From Cryptomeria japonica (lineage: Eukaryota > Streptophyta > Pinopsida > Cupressales > Cupressaceae), in NCBI RefSeq assembly GCF_030272615.1, contig NC_081406.1, positions 188,402,391 through 188,466,390 on the forward strand: a DNA stretch of 64,000 nucleotides, in the 5' to 3' direction. The notes beneath the pieces are model-generated. The model saw only the letters and a program-made list of their open reading frames with translations. It did not search any database and was not told where the DNA came from. Of this stretch, positions 46,994 through 58,237 are shown piece after piece. Positions within the stretch are counted from its first letter, which is position 1, and every line of letters begins with the position of its first letter. A program made the translations under genes and the position numbers.

Positions 46994-48208
46994 TGTAGCG
47001 TCCTAAAATTGTGACACTTGCAATTTTGACTGCATTTGGGTCTTCGCGATGGTGATGCAACACGGAACTTGAATGGAGACCCCGAAACCTATTTATGACA
47101 CCAAAAACTAGATTTTTTTAAGCACCCTGGCCTGATCCTCCTTGCACCCCACTGTCCTTGGAGGTGGGACCATGGCGCCCAGCGCCCTGGTCCCTAGCCC
47201 TATTTTGGGCCCGGTCTCCTATGGGGCTTCGGGTCTTTATGTTTGCAATTTGGAAATTAGTACTTCCTGGTCGGCCCAAGGTCGGAAAAATCAGTCTTTC
47301 AACCCTAATTGACAAGTATATAAACTACATTTCCTCTCCCATTTGAGAGGGAAGGATAGATATGTACAAGACGTGGAAACGATATTCAAGCATTCAAGCA
47401 TTCAAGCATTCAAGCATTCCTTCAAGCAATTGATAATTCTAAGTCTCCATTCAAGGCTAAGTGTTGCATTCAAGACAAGGATTCAACAATTGAAGAGGAG
47501 ATCACATGTCACATACCACATACAACATACAACATACAACAACATCTACACCTTCGCATGTAAGAATACAAACATTCTTACAACAAGGTACTAGTACTTG
47601 TTTTACATTACAATCATTTACATTTACAGCATTCTCATTTCTTGGTTAATTCCAAAACTGGGGTTTGACCTCAAGGCAAACCCCTCATCCCTAACCCCCC
47701 AATCGTCCTCTCTTTTCTGTGTGTAGGTTGCAGGTACGCGGCTGTAATTGAAGATCTGGAATCCTTGTGCAGAGACGAACAGATCCCCCTTCGTTTCGCG
47801 GATTTTTCAGAGGACCGTGTGCACGTCGGGCGCCATCGTCCCGTCAACTTTAGCTCAAATTTGTAGAACAGCACCATCTTGACATTTTACTGCTAATTCC
47901 AGGTCCGCAGCTTCATCCCATATCCCTATCTCTGTTTATAAGTGAATCTTTCCTACTTTACATGCATTCTTAGTTCAATCTTTCTATCCACATTCTTTAC
48001 AAAAGAGGGTATCCTTTCTATCACAACCCTTGAAACTCATATAGAATCCAATCTTGCATTGCGTGGGATTGGATCTTATGGGTTTCAACCCCTCTTTTGA
48101 ATGTAAAGTCTCTCCTAAGTGAAAACCATCAACCCTAGTGACTCTCCCTTCTCTCTCCTTGGGGTTGGGGAGGGGAAAACGACTAGGGTTCGATTTTTCC
48201 GCATTACA
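46994..48208 (+). repeat. 5' LTR of element C
   Basis: Starts TGTAGCGTCC, ends TTACA. TATATAAA box at 47317-47324. Shortly downstream are four CATTCAAG units (47386-47422) and ACATACAAC repeats. It carries one copy of the GGACCGTGTGCAC motif (47812). ORFs of 62-83 codons inside are not genes. Confidence 0.93.
47317..47324 (+). promoter_or_regulatory. TATA box in LTR of element C
   Basis: TATATAAA in AAGTATATAAACTAC, conserved in both LTRs (second copy near 54767). Confidence 0.6.
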
Positions 48209-48230
48209 TTTTGGTGAACCCGATGTGAAC
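48209..48230 (+). other. Probable primer-binding site of element C
   Basis: TTTTGGTGAACCCGATGTG directly follows the 5' LTR, where the tRNA primer site must lie. I could not assign the tRNA. Confidence 0.45.
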
Positions 48231-50384
48231 ATCCTCATTCTGATTATTCATGGTTAGATCTGAAAATTTTGCTTCCATAATTACATTTCCATGTTTGATC
48301 TTTTGCAAATTTTAGAGGTTAATTGCATAAAAATCCTAAAATTTTCTTTTTAAGTAATTAAACTTGTGAAACGTTTAATTGTTAATGCTTGTTTCAGATC
48401 TACCCTTCTATTGCAAATTGTCAATTCATATTTGTGCCTTAATTCTAAAAATTAAGTGGTTAAATGTCAAAACCCTAATTTTTAAGACTTTCTTGATTCA
48501 ACCTTTGACTGATAATTTCACTAATCAAAACACCTCCAAATCGGCTGTAACTTTGGATTCCGCAATAAAATCACAATATCTTTCATCCCTGAAAATTTGG
48601 AAAAAAGTTGCGAGGACCGTGTGCACCCCGAGCGCCATCGTCCCTGACATTTTTTCCAAAATTTTGGGAGCTAGATCTTACTGTATTTTTCTGCTAAAAT
48701 CCAGAATTTTGGCTGATTTTATCAATTTTACCACCTTCAAAATTAAAGTCAAAGTTGGTCTAGCGATTGCTTGGATTGAGGCTTCTAATCATTCAAAAAT
48801 TGTTGAAATTGAAATTTGTATCAAAATTGTGTTTCTTACTGTCCTAAATCTGAAAAGTGTGTTAGCATGTAAAGAAGTTAAGTAGCAGAAACAACTTCCT
48901 ACACTAACCTTGAGAGGAGAGTAATGCAAAACTTTTTCAGATCGTTACAACAGTTACAGAAAATAGAAATAGATATAATAACATTCATACCACAACACAA
49001 TGATTTACGTGGGGAAAACCCTTTCGGGAGAAAAACCCCACCCTCCAAAAGCAGCTCAATATTTTATTCAGCAATCAAAAACAGATTACAAAATACTCGC
49101 GGAGCAAGCTCTTCGCAGGAGTATCACTAATCAGAGATTCAGAGGCAACTCAATAGCCATAAGACTCTTACACACAACCTCTATCTCACACACCTCATAA
49201 ATAGGAGGTACAATACAAGAAACCGTCAAACGGTATTACAAAACCATGGGCTAAAACCACCCAATAAGGTGTAGCCGACCTTATCTCCCTTCTAGATGCC
49301 CTATGACATGTTAAAGCACACATCAACACGTGTCGCTCCCTTTTACAGCTCATTTATGTATTCGATACAAATTATTTTTTCCTATTTCAGGAGTACAAAC
49401 TTCCGGAGGCCATAACTTGAGAACAGGGTGTCCGATTGACGAACCGTTTGAAGCGCCGGAAAGCTCGCGAAGTGCTCTATCACCTCGTAACCAGCTTCGC
49501 TGGTTACGGCAACTTTTCAGGGCGTTTCGGAGCCTCTAAAGTCCCCAAAATTAAGTTTAAACATTTTATTGCACCCCTCCAAGACGAAAACTTTAATATC
49601 TTCAAAACCAGCTGTGACCTTGCGACGCAACTTTACCAGAATGCTTATCTAGCCAACCAGAAGCTTCAGGGAGAGTTTCGCACCATTTCATGCTCAAATG
49701 AAAACTTACTATAAATAGTAACCTCACATAAATGCAAGGTTGAGACACCATTTTTCCCAACATAGCATTCATTCGAAATTTCAGCGCTTTATTCAAATTT
49801 TTGCAGTTTGTGACTTTTGAAATTAAGTGTTTAATTGCAACAACTTTGATTTCCACTTTCCAAATTTGAATTTTGCATGAAATCGAGTCAATTTTTAAAT
49901 TTCAAAGCTTGCATTGCTTTCAACATTCCCTCTAAAATCATGAAATTCAAAATTTCAGTTTCCCTCTCTTTTTCAAAATTCAAAATTTACATTTTTCAAC
50001 AATCTTGGTAGGGTTCAATTTTGAGATTGCAACTTTAATTTGGCCTATCTACAGATCATAAAATCACTCAATTTTTTCAGATTAGCTTTAAAATCATCAT
50101 AACTTTCATCCCTGCAAATTTTGAAAAAAGTTGCGAGGACCGTGTGCACTCCGTTCGCCACAGTCCTGGACATTTTTTCCGAAATTTTGGGAGATTGTCC
50201 TGATTATATTTAACAGCTTAAATCTAGGAGATTGGCTGATTTTATTGAAATTTGCTACCTCTAAAATTCAAAATCTTCTCTCTCTCTTTAGTGCATGAGT
50301 TTTATAACAATAAGCCCTACTTATGCTATTCCCGTTAGACGAAGCCTTAGAATTAAGTCCTTCTAAGGTGTAATTACCGAGGAG
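48231..50384. other. Leader of element C
   Basis: No supported gene. It contains two direct repeats of about 170 bp (about 48585-48745 and 50100-50275), each with GAGGACCGTGTGCAC and TTTTGGGAG phrases, and a solo LTR between them. Open frames (168 codons at 48379; 92 codons at 49436) show no domain. Confidence 0.55.
48868..49762. mobile_element. Solo LTR in the leader of element C
   Basis: 895 bp, starts TGTAAAGAAGTTAAG and ends TTTTTCCCAACA, flanked by TSD TAGCA (48863-48867 and 49763-49767). A TTTACGTGGGGAAAACCC phrase lies near 49003. Orientation and family are not determined. It is absent from the other leader repeat, as expected for a separate insertion. Confidence 0.8.
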
Positions 50385-53300
50385 ATGGAACCTAATTTGA
50401 ATGGCCTTTTTAATGAGGACATGGGTAATTCCTCTAATCCTCTTAATGATGAAGAAGCTCTCCATGAGGTTTCTGTAGAACAACTTTCAAAATTGGATAA
50501 CCAATTTGATGATTTTCGACAATGGATGTCTCAAGAATACCCTGATAGCGAAGCTCTTTCATTAATTGAGGGTCTAAAACGTATGGTTCAAAGTGATAAG
50601 AATGGAATTGATATTTTGTGTGGTATTGCACACATTGTGGATTCGAATGTGATGCCTATGAAGAGTTGTGCTGAAACTTTAGGTTATACACAACCTCCTA
50701 CTCAAGTTAATCATTCTATTCCTTTGACAATTTCTATTGCTAGTACACCTACTTTTACATCAAACATAATGACTACTTCAATACAAGACATTCCTCCTAT
50801 GATCACAAGTCATGGGGGCAATCCTTCTTCTTCATTCATTCCTTCAATGAGTGTCCCTATTTCATCTCCACAAATAAACATGACGCAAGGGGGCAATTCA
50901 TTTAACCCTTCTATTCCTCCTTGTAGTGTTCCTCCTGTCCAATCATCTCCTATGACTAACTATCATAGTGTCCCACCACCTTACTCTCTACCTTCTTTCA
51001 ATAACATAACACCTCCGTCACAATCTAACACGTCTAATATGAACTCTTCGACTGAAGCGACCGTTAACAATCTTGCACAAACTGTCTCTTCTTTACAGCA
51101 ACAAATTGCCTCTATGAATCAATCTAAGTTTAGTGTGTCCACATTTGATGTTGCGAGCCCACTTTTTCTTGACATTGTTCAAGCTATCCCCCCTAAACAT
51201 GTTGAAATTCCACATTTGGAACTTTATAATGGTAAGGGTGATCCTCTAACACATGTTAAGACCTTTCAAACAATATGTACTGATTTTGCTTATGACCAAA
51301 GGTTGCTTGCAAAACTGTTTACTAGAACATTAAGAGATAAAGCCCTACAATGGTATTTCTCATTGCCTTCTTATTCTATTACTTCTTTCGAACAACTTGC
51401 AAATGCTTTCATTCAACAATTGCAAAACAATATAAGTCCTAACGTTACTTTGATTGATTTAATGCATTGCAAACAAGGTGTTAAAGAAAAAGTGACTGAT
51501 TTCATTGGTAGATATAAGCATTTGTATGCTCAAATTTCTTTTCCAGTGCCTGAAAATGACATTCAAAGAATCTTCATTTCTAATTTACAAAAAGATATTA
51601 GAGAAAAACTCTTGTTTTCTAAGTTTACTTCTTTCCAACAGTTGTGCGCAACTCTTCACCATTATCAACTGACTGTGAGTCAAATGGAACAATCACATCC
51701 TATGGCTCCGAGTGATAAGGGTGATAGTAGTCAACAACCATTTGGTAAGTTTAAACCGAACAGAGAGTCCATTAAATTCAATGAAAACATCATCAACAAC
51801 AATGTGAATGCAGCATCAGGTGTGCTTCCTATTTCTAAGTTTTTCAAGAAAGAAAGAAAGTTTACTCCTTTGAATGAATCATTGCATAGTATTATGAATA
51901 AGTTATTGGAACAAAATGTGCTTACCCTTCCTCCTATAAGGCAAATAGATCCTGCAAAGATTAATTCACCCTATTTTGATAACAAATCTTTTTGTCAATT
52001 TCATCGGCATCCTGGGCATGATACTGAAAAATGTTTTGCTTTAAAGGGTAAAATTCAAGATTTGATTGATAATAATACTATCTCCATTTCTGGTGTGAAT
52101 GATAAAGGCAACACATCTGTAGCTCCTCCTAACCAAAATCTTAAGATTTTTACTGATCCATTGCCTTCTCATACCTCTAATGCGATTGATACTACTGATT
52201 CCTTTGTCTCACCTGATGATCTTGTGTTTATGACTCCGAATGTGATTAACTTTGTAGAGCAGCAGAAAATCCCTAAAGAACCTTCCATCACTTTTGATTC
52301 TAGTGAAACTATCAGGGCACCTGATGGTCCTTTATATATAGTTGCAAAAGTCAAGAATACACCTTTCCGTGGGGTGCTTATTGATCCTTCTTGTATGGTT
52401 AATATCATTACTGAAGAATTTCTTTTTACTTTGCAATTGAATCAAGTGATCTATGATGAAACAGATGTGGTTGTGAAACTATTTGATGCATTTTCTTCTC
52501 CTGCAATTGGTTCTATTACATTACCTATTGAGGTCCATAACAAATCCCTTGATGTGGACTTTGCTATTATTCCATCATCCGAACAATTTCGTGTGAAGCT
52601 AGGCTATCCTTGGCTATCTTCCATGAAAGCTATTGCTTCTCCTATTCACAAGTGTTTGAAATTTCCCCATAATGGTGAAGTTGTTACTGTCAATCATAGT
52701 CTCTTTAAACCAGCTGAAAGAACTTCTAGCGTTCCTATTGATTATTTTTGGCCTAAACAATTCCAATCTCTTCCTCCGCAAAGTGATCATCTTTTCAAAT
52801 CTTATCAAAAGTGGAAAAAAGATATGATCTGATCTCTAAGTGAACCTAGAACACCCAAACTTGATATTCCTATCATTCTTGAGAAGGAAGTTCTTCCTTT
52901 GAAAGATAAAACTAATGTCTTTCCTCAAGAAGATTCCCAACCCATCCCTATGGATGTGACTATGCCTATATCTAATAAACTTCTTAAAAGTAGACCTATC
53001 CCTCCTCGTCATGATGGACTTGGTCTCCTTCCTAAACCAAATATTCCTCCCTTATATGGAGTAGTTCCTCCTCCTTCCTCTTATGGAGAGAAGAGACCTT
53101 CCTCTTCTCCTATTATCCAGCCTAAAAGACCACAACCTAAATACCCAAGTAATAAGGATGAGAACATTCCTCCTCCTCAATCTTCTCAACTTCCTTCTAA
53201 GACTAGACGAAATCGTTCTGCACGTGAACGCCAACGAAAGCGTCGTCTTAGAGCTCAGGCAGCTACTTCTCAAACTTTGCAATCCCCAAAAACACCTTCA

Positions 53301-53702
53301 GCCAATATTATTCCATTTTCTCCTCAGTCGACGATTGAGCCGAAATCTCCTAAACATAAGATGCATGATGGTCTTGATCCTGTGCGAGTTAAAGATCCTA
53401 TTTTTATAAATCTTGATGATGATATAGATGAAAATGTTATTCATGATGAAAATGTTACTCCTGTTCATTCTGATAGTGAATATGAATATGTTGATGTTGA
53501 TAACCATTTATCTAACGCATTTTCTAAAGCACTTATCCTAGCTCCTAGACAAGAACACCGCGGCTTGGGATATGAACATAGCCCTTGTTTGGATCTTGTG
53601 ATAGCTCCATCTGCTGTGTTGGATGTTCCTCCTCTAGCGTGTTCCCTACCTTCTCGAAACATTGATCAGCAAGATCGGGGGGTAGATGACGTGCTAGACT
53701 AG
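50385..53702 (+). pseudogene. gag: Element C gag-protease polyprotein with basic C-terminal extension (one in-frame stop)
   Basis: ATG 50385 opens 815 codons (MEPNLNGLFNEDMGNSSN). A single TGA at 52830-52832 separates it from the next 290 codons in the same frame (to 53702). Residues 100-225 are Pro/Ser/Thr-rich. The gag capsid core lies at about 265-435 (HLELYNGKGDPLTHVKTFQT, DLMHCKQGVKEKVTDFIGRY). A zinc-type motif FCQFHRHPGHDTEKC is at about 536-550. The protease-like domain is at about 662-772 (GVLIDPSCMVNIITEEF, LGYPWLSSMKAIASP). Its active-site triplet is D-P-S where retropepsins have D-T/S-G, so proteolysis is doubtful. The tail after the stop carries a basic tract (RRNRSARERQRKRR, near 53208). 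ATG 52899 could restart translation but is more likely internal. Confidence 0.82.
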
Positions 53703-54428
53703 TTTCATTAGCATAGCAGACTCTCTCCTCCTCTCTTTTGTTACTTCTTCTATGTGTTATTCTCATTCTTCTATTTGTTGTCCTTAGTGTTGTCTACTTG
53801 AGGACAATGCAAAACATTGAGATCTCTTTTGGTCTCTCTCATGTTGACTCAAAAGACACATGTGTTCCCTTCTTCTAGGTGACCTTCCTTGATTGGGGAA
53901 TGAAGAACAATTATGCATACATACATATGATATACATGAATTATCATACAACATACTGACCCCGAGGAAAGCGAAGTCACCTTGTGCTTTGTGTTTTGTG
54001 TCTATTATCCTTGGGCTTATCTCACACTTGGGGGCTAAATCCTTGTGATAATGTGCTCCTTTCTCATTTCTTATATGTATCACTACCTTAAAGCAATCAC
54101 CCCCGGTGAGGCATGTGCGATCGCTTTAACGTAGGGGGGCATACATCCCATTCATATCTTTTCAAGATACTTGAAAATTTCTTGACAAATTTAGCTTTGT
54201 CTTGAAAATTTTTGATATCTTTCTTGCATGACTCATAGTGAGGGAACCTTACTACTGACAGTCATGGTTCTCCCTCGTGATCTTCCCTTTTACTTTGTCA
54301 ATCGAAGTCGTAAGATCCTTAGTCCACTGGGGGCTTGGTGTATCTTGCCTCCTTGACATGGTGAAAGTTTTTCAATGTTGTTTCCTTGTACTTTATCGGA
54401 AGTATGAGCGTACGCTTATAATCCCGCT
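53703..54428. other. 3' untranslated region of element C
   Basis: About 725 bp without a supported frame; T/C-rich. RT and integrase, expected here in an autonomous element, are absent. Confidence 0.6.
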
Positions 54429-54443
54429 AAAGTGGGGGCTAAA
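54429..54443 (+). other. Polypurine tract of element C
   Basis: AAAGTGGGGGCTAAA immediately before the 3' LTR. Confidence 0.75.
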
Positions 54444-55660
54444 TTTAGCATCCTAAAATTGCGACACTTGCAATTTCGACTGCATTTGGGTCTTCACGAT
54501 GGCAATGCAACACGGAACCTGAATGGAGACCCCGAAACCTGTTTATGACACCAAAAACTGCATTTTTTTAAGCACCCTGGCCTGATCCTCCTTGCACCCC
54601 ACTGTCCCTGGAGGTGGGACCATGGTGCCCAGCGCCCTGGTCCTTGGCCCTATTCTGGGCCCGGTCTCCTATGGGGCTTCGGGTCTTTATGTTTGCAATT
54701 TGGAAAATAGTACTTCCTGGTCGGCCCAAGGTTGGAAAAATCAGTCTTTCAACCCTAATTGACAAGTATATAAACTACATTTCCTCTCCCATTTGAGAGG
54801 GAAGGATAGATATGTACAAGATGTGGAAACGATATTCAAGCATTCAAGCATTCAAGCATTCAAGCATTCCTTCAAGCAATTGATAATTCTAAGTCTCCAT
54901 TCAAGGCTAAGTGTTGCATTCAAGACAAGGATTCAACCATTGAAGAGGAGATCACATGTCACATACCACATACAACATACAACATACAACAACATCTACA
55001 CCTTCGCATGTAAGAATACAAACATTCTTACAACAAGGTACTAGTACTTGTTTTACATTACAATCATTTACATTTACAGCATTCTCATTTCTTGGTTAAT
55101 TCCAAAACCGGGGTTTGACCTAAAGGCAAACCCCTCATCCCTAACCCCCCAATCGTCCTCTCTTTTCTGTGTGTAGGTTGCAGGTACGCGGCTGTAATTG
55201 AAGATCTAGAATCCTTGTGCAGAGACGAACAGATCCCCCTTCGTTTCGCGGATTTTTTGGAGGACCGTGTGCACGTCGGGCGCCATCGTCCCGTCAACTT
55301 TCGCTCAAATTTGCAGAATAGCACTATCTCAACATTTTACTACTAATTCCAGGTCCGCAGCTTCATCCCATATCCCTATCTCTGTTTATAAGTAAATCTT
55401 TCCTACTTTACATGCATTCTTAGTTCAATCTTTCTATCCACATTCTTTACAAAAGAGGGTATCCTTGCTATCACAACCCTTGAAACTCATATAGAATCCA
55501 ATCTTGCATTGCGTGGGATTGGATCTTGTGGGTTTCAACCCCTCTTTTGAATGTAAAGTCTCTCCTAAGTGAAAACCATCAACCCTAGTGACTCCCCCTT
55601 CTCTCTCCTTGGAGTTGGGGAGGGGAGAACGGCTAGGGTTCGATATTTTTCCGCTTTACA
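54444..55660 (+). repeat. 3' LTR of element C
   Basis: 1,217 bp; starts TTTAGCATCC where the 5' copy has TGTAGCGTCC, so the terminal TG is mutated to TT. Otherwise nearly the same as 46994-48208. Many differences are C/T or G/A at CpG-type sites. Confidence 0.92.
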
Positions 55661-55709
55661 CATCCTTATCTCCTATGATCTGATTAGGATCATGATTTAG
55701 CTTGACATA

Positions 55710-56747
55710 TCAAGCTATAGTCTTGATGGATTCCTCTTGCTTTTCTTCTTCATCCTCATCTCCATCAGTATTGGCATCCACATTTGCTGGTGTAGGAACA
55801 CTATTACTGGTACTCGATTGACTTACAACCAATTCCCAGAAGGTTGCAATCAGTTCTTTTACCGCTTGCTCATTGTCGGTTTCCTCAGTTTTCTCAGAGG
55901 TTTCATCAACTCTTACATTGATGCTTTCCATATTTCTCTGAGTCTTATTGTTGAAACACTTGAGAGCTTTTCTCTTGGTGGAATATCCAAGGAATATTCC
56001 CTCATCACATTTCACATCAAATTTGCTCTGGTGTTCACTCCTCTTGATGTAACATTTGCTACCAAACACTATAAAGTAACTAACCACAGGTGTCTTACCA
56101 ATCCAATACTCATAAGGAGTTTTATCCTTACCTTTCTTGATGAGTACCCGGTTCATTGTGTAGATTACAGTGCTCACCGCTTCTCTCCAAAAGGTGTGAG
56201 CTACCTTTCCTTGAATCAACATGGTTCTAGCTGCTTCAACTACAGTCTGGTTATTCCTCTTTGCTAGGCCATTCTGCTGTGGAGTCTGGGGGGCAGACAA
56301 TTTCCTCTTGATGCCATGTTCTTCACAGTACTTGTTGAATTCATCAGAAGTGAATTCCCCTCCTTGAAGAGTTCTTAGGAACTTGATCCTTTTACCACTT
56401 TCCTTCTCCACTAATGCTCTGAAAGCTTTGAACTTTACAAAGGCTTCAGACTTGTCTTTCAAGAATGTGACCCACATCATTCTTGAGTAGTCATCAGTGA
56501 GAATCATGAAGTACCTATCACCCTGCACACTTCTAGTTTTCATAGGACCACACAAATCAGTATGCACAAGATCAAGCAAGTTGTCAGCAATGAAAGATTT
56601 AACTTTAAAGGTTGAGGAAGACATTTTCCCCAATTGACACTCTCTACACAAGGTATTATTCAATTTGCTTAGCACTGGCAACCCTTTAATTGCCTTGATC
56701 TTACTAGATTTCACAATGTTATCAAAGTTTACATGGCAGAGTCTCCT
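55710..56747 (-). pseudogene. Copia B integrase
   Basis: The minus strand reads HRRLCHVNF and CRECQLGKMSS (zinc-binding HHCC), then the core: LVHTDLCGPMKTRSVQGDRY, ILTDDYSRMMWVTFLKDKSE, FLRTLQGGEFTSDEFNKYCE, QTPQQNGLAKRNNQTVVEAA. The first catalytic Asp (HTD) is kept. The second position reads RTLQGGEF where RTDRGGEF is usual (Asp lost). The Glu position reads GLAKRNN where GVAERKN is usual (Glu to Lys). The open part is 334 codons and ends, after an acidic D/E-rich linker, at a stop at 55710. It is in the same frame as the protease and gag upstream. Confidence 0.88.
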
Positions 56748-57128
56748 ATGCTATATCCAGCTATCATCAAATTTTGCCATAAGACATGTACTTATATTTG
56801 CATTCAGATGAAATAGGTTACCTTTGGTCTGCATGTTGGTGGCCACCAATTCACCATTCTTTCCTTTTATTCTACAAACTCCATTCTTGAATTTTAGAGT
56901 GAGGCCACTGTCATTCAACTGGGAAACACTCAAAAGGTTGTGTCTAAGACCATCAACCCAATACACATTATCATCACTACTCTTTCCATTCAGAGAGATG
57001 GACCCTCTACCTTTGACCATGCATGGTGCATCATTGCCAAAGTGAACCACACCACTATCATACTCCTCCAGGGATAGAAACTTGCTCCGGTCACCAATCA
57101 TATGGTGAGAACAACCACTATAAATGAT
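56748..57128 (-). pseudogene. Copia B protease
   Basis: The minus strand reads IIYSGCSHHMIGDRSKFLSL, GGVVHFGND-type and YWVDGLRHNLLSVSQLNDSG. The active site is YSG where copia proteases have DSG, so the catalytic Asp is lost (GAT to TAT). A stop lies just upstream (57129-57131) and another downstream (56745-56747, WI-stop-HRR, probably from a Trp codon). It sits between gag and integrase in one frame. Confidence 0.85.
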
Positions 57129-58166
57129 TCACTCATTGGAATTATCAAACCAGGAGACAAGAGCCTTCTTCTCTGACACATCTTCTTTGATAGCAACAAA
57201 CACAATATCTTCATTTTCTTCATCCTCTGATTCTTCATCTGTGACACCTTCATCAACTGCCATAAAACAGTTTCTTTGGTTTTCTCCTTTGAGTTTCTTG
57301 AACCTTTCTAGTTTGTCCTTGTTGTCGCACTTAAGACAGTTTATAGCAATATGTCCTATCTGGTTGTAAGAAAAGCATTTCAAAAGTAGCTTATCTTTGT
57401 ATTTGTTGGTTCCTTTTGGAAGTTTCCTAGAAAATAGAGCTTCAAATGCCATCAGAATCTCCTCATCATCCATTTCTCTGCTTTGTCTTGGTTCACCACT
57501 AGTGCTAGCTTCTTTTCCTTTTCTGGATGGTACAACAGAAGCTTTAAAAGCTGATTCAATCTTTTGAACACTGCCATCAAAACTATTTATCTCATAGGCT
57601 GTCAACTTTGCTATGATGGAGTCTAAGGATACCTTAGTCTTGTCTATTGATCTTAGCTCCTGAATAGTAGCAACCCTTATTACATAGATCAGCAATAGGG
57701 ATCTCAGGACTTTGTTTACCACAGTGGCATCTTCTATTTTACCACCTGCACTCTTGATATCTCCAACAACGGTTTTGATCCTTATTCCATACTGTTGAAT
57801 GGTCTCACCTTCAACCATTTGCATATCTTCAAACTTCCCTCTAAGGCTTTCTTCCTTAGCCTGTTTTACATGCTCGTCACTGCCATAGATATTTTCAAGA
57901 GTATCCCATACCTCTTTAGGATTTACCTTATCTTAAACATCAATAAACTCAATGTCAGATAAACTACTAATTAGGGCTTCCATGACTTGCTCATTCTCCT
58001 ACATCTCTCTCTTTTGGTCATCGGTAAGGGTACTGGTAGGAGCAACATAGACAGTCTCAACATAGCTCCAGTGTTGAGCACTCATGCTTCTGATGAATAT
58101 CTTTATTCTGTCTTTCCATATACTAAAATTTTCTTTGTTAAACTTTGGACCTTCCCTCTTCATCAT
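57129..58166 (-). pseudogene. gag: Copia B gag
   Basis: Starts at minus-strand ATG 58166 (MMKREGPKFNKENFSIWKDR), about 55 bp after the PBS. The capsid core includes LISSLSDIEFIDV, a stop, and KVNPKEVWDTLENIYGSDEH, then MQMVEGETIQQYGIRIKTVV and LRSLLLIYVIRVATIQELRS. A zinc knuckle follows near 57350: CFSYNQIGHIAINC. Its acidic tail is EESEDEENEDIVFVAIKEDV. Two in-frame stops (near 58005 and 57930) break the N-terminal third; the last 231 codons are open. Confidence 0.85.
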
Positions 58167-58219
58167 TAGACTGGGATCTTTACCTCAAGCGGTTAAGCTT
58201 ATAGCATAGAGGACCTGGA

Positions 58220-58235
58220 GGATGCTCTGATACCA
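58220..58235 (-). other. Primer-binding site of copia B
   Basis: Minus strand TGGTATCAGAGCATCC, the standard copia site complementary to initiator-Met tRNA, two bases inside the 5' LTR. Confidence 0.9.
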
Positions 58236-58237
58236 AT

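Larger units (their letters stand above)
46994..55660 (+). mobile_element. LTR element C: gag-protease only, no RT or integrase (TR-GAG type)
   Basis: 8,667 bp, TSD CATCC (46989-46993 and 55661-55665), inserted in copia B between integrase and RT; removal joins IIGDKD and VGILTRRK in frame. LTRs are 1.2 kb and very similar. The internal region has a roughly 2.2-kb leader (with a solo LTR), one long reading frame (50385-53702, one stop) encoding gag, zinc motif and protease-like domain plus a basic tail, and about 740 bp of 3' sequence. No RT, RNase H or integrase is present, so it must use proteins from another element. Confidence 0.92.

Noticed and set aside
47118-47594. Paired frames of 62-83 codons repeated at 54568-55044
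   Set aside because: They repeat because they sit in the two LTRs of element C; no domain.
48379-48885. 168-codon frame in the element C leader
   Set aside because: AT-rich hydrophobic composition, runs into the solo LTR insertion, overlaps the leader repeat.
55737-56267. 176-codon plus-strand frame
   Set aside because: Exactly antisense to copia B integrase, whose conserved motifs are on the minus strand.
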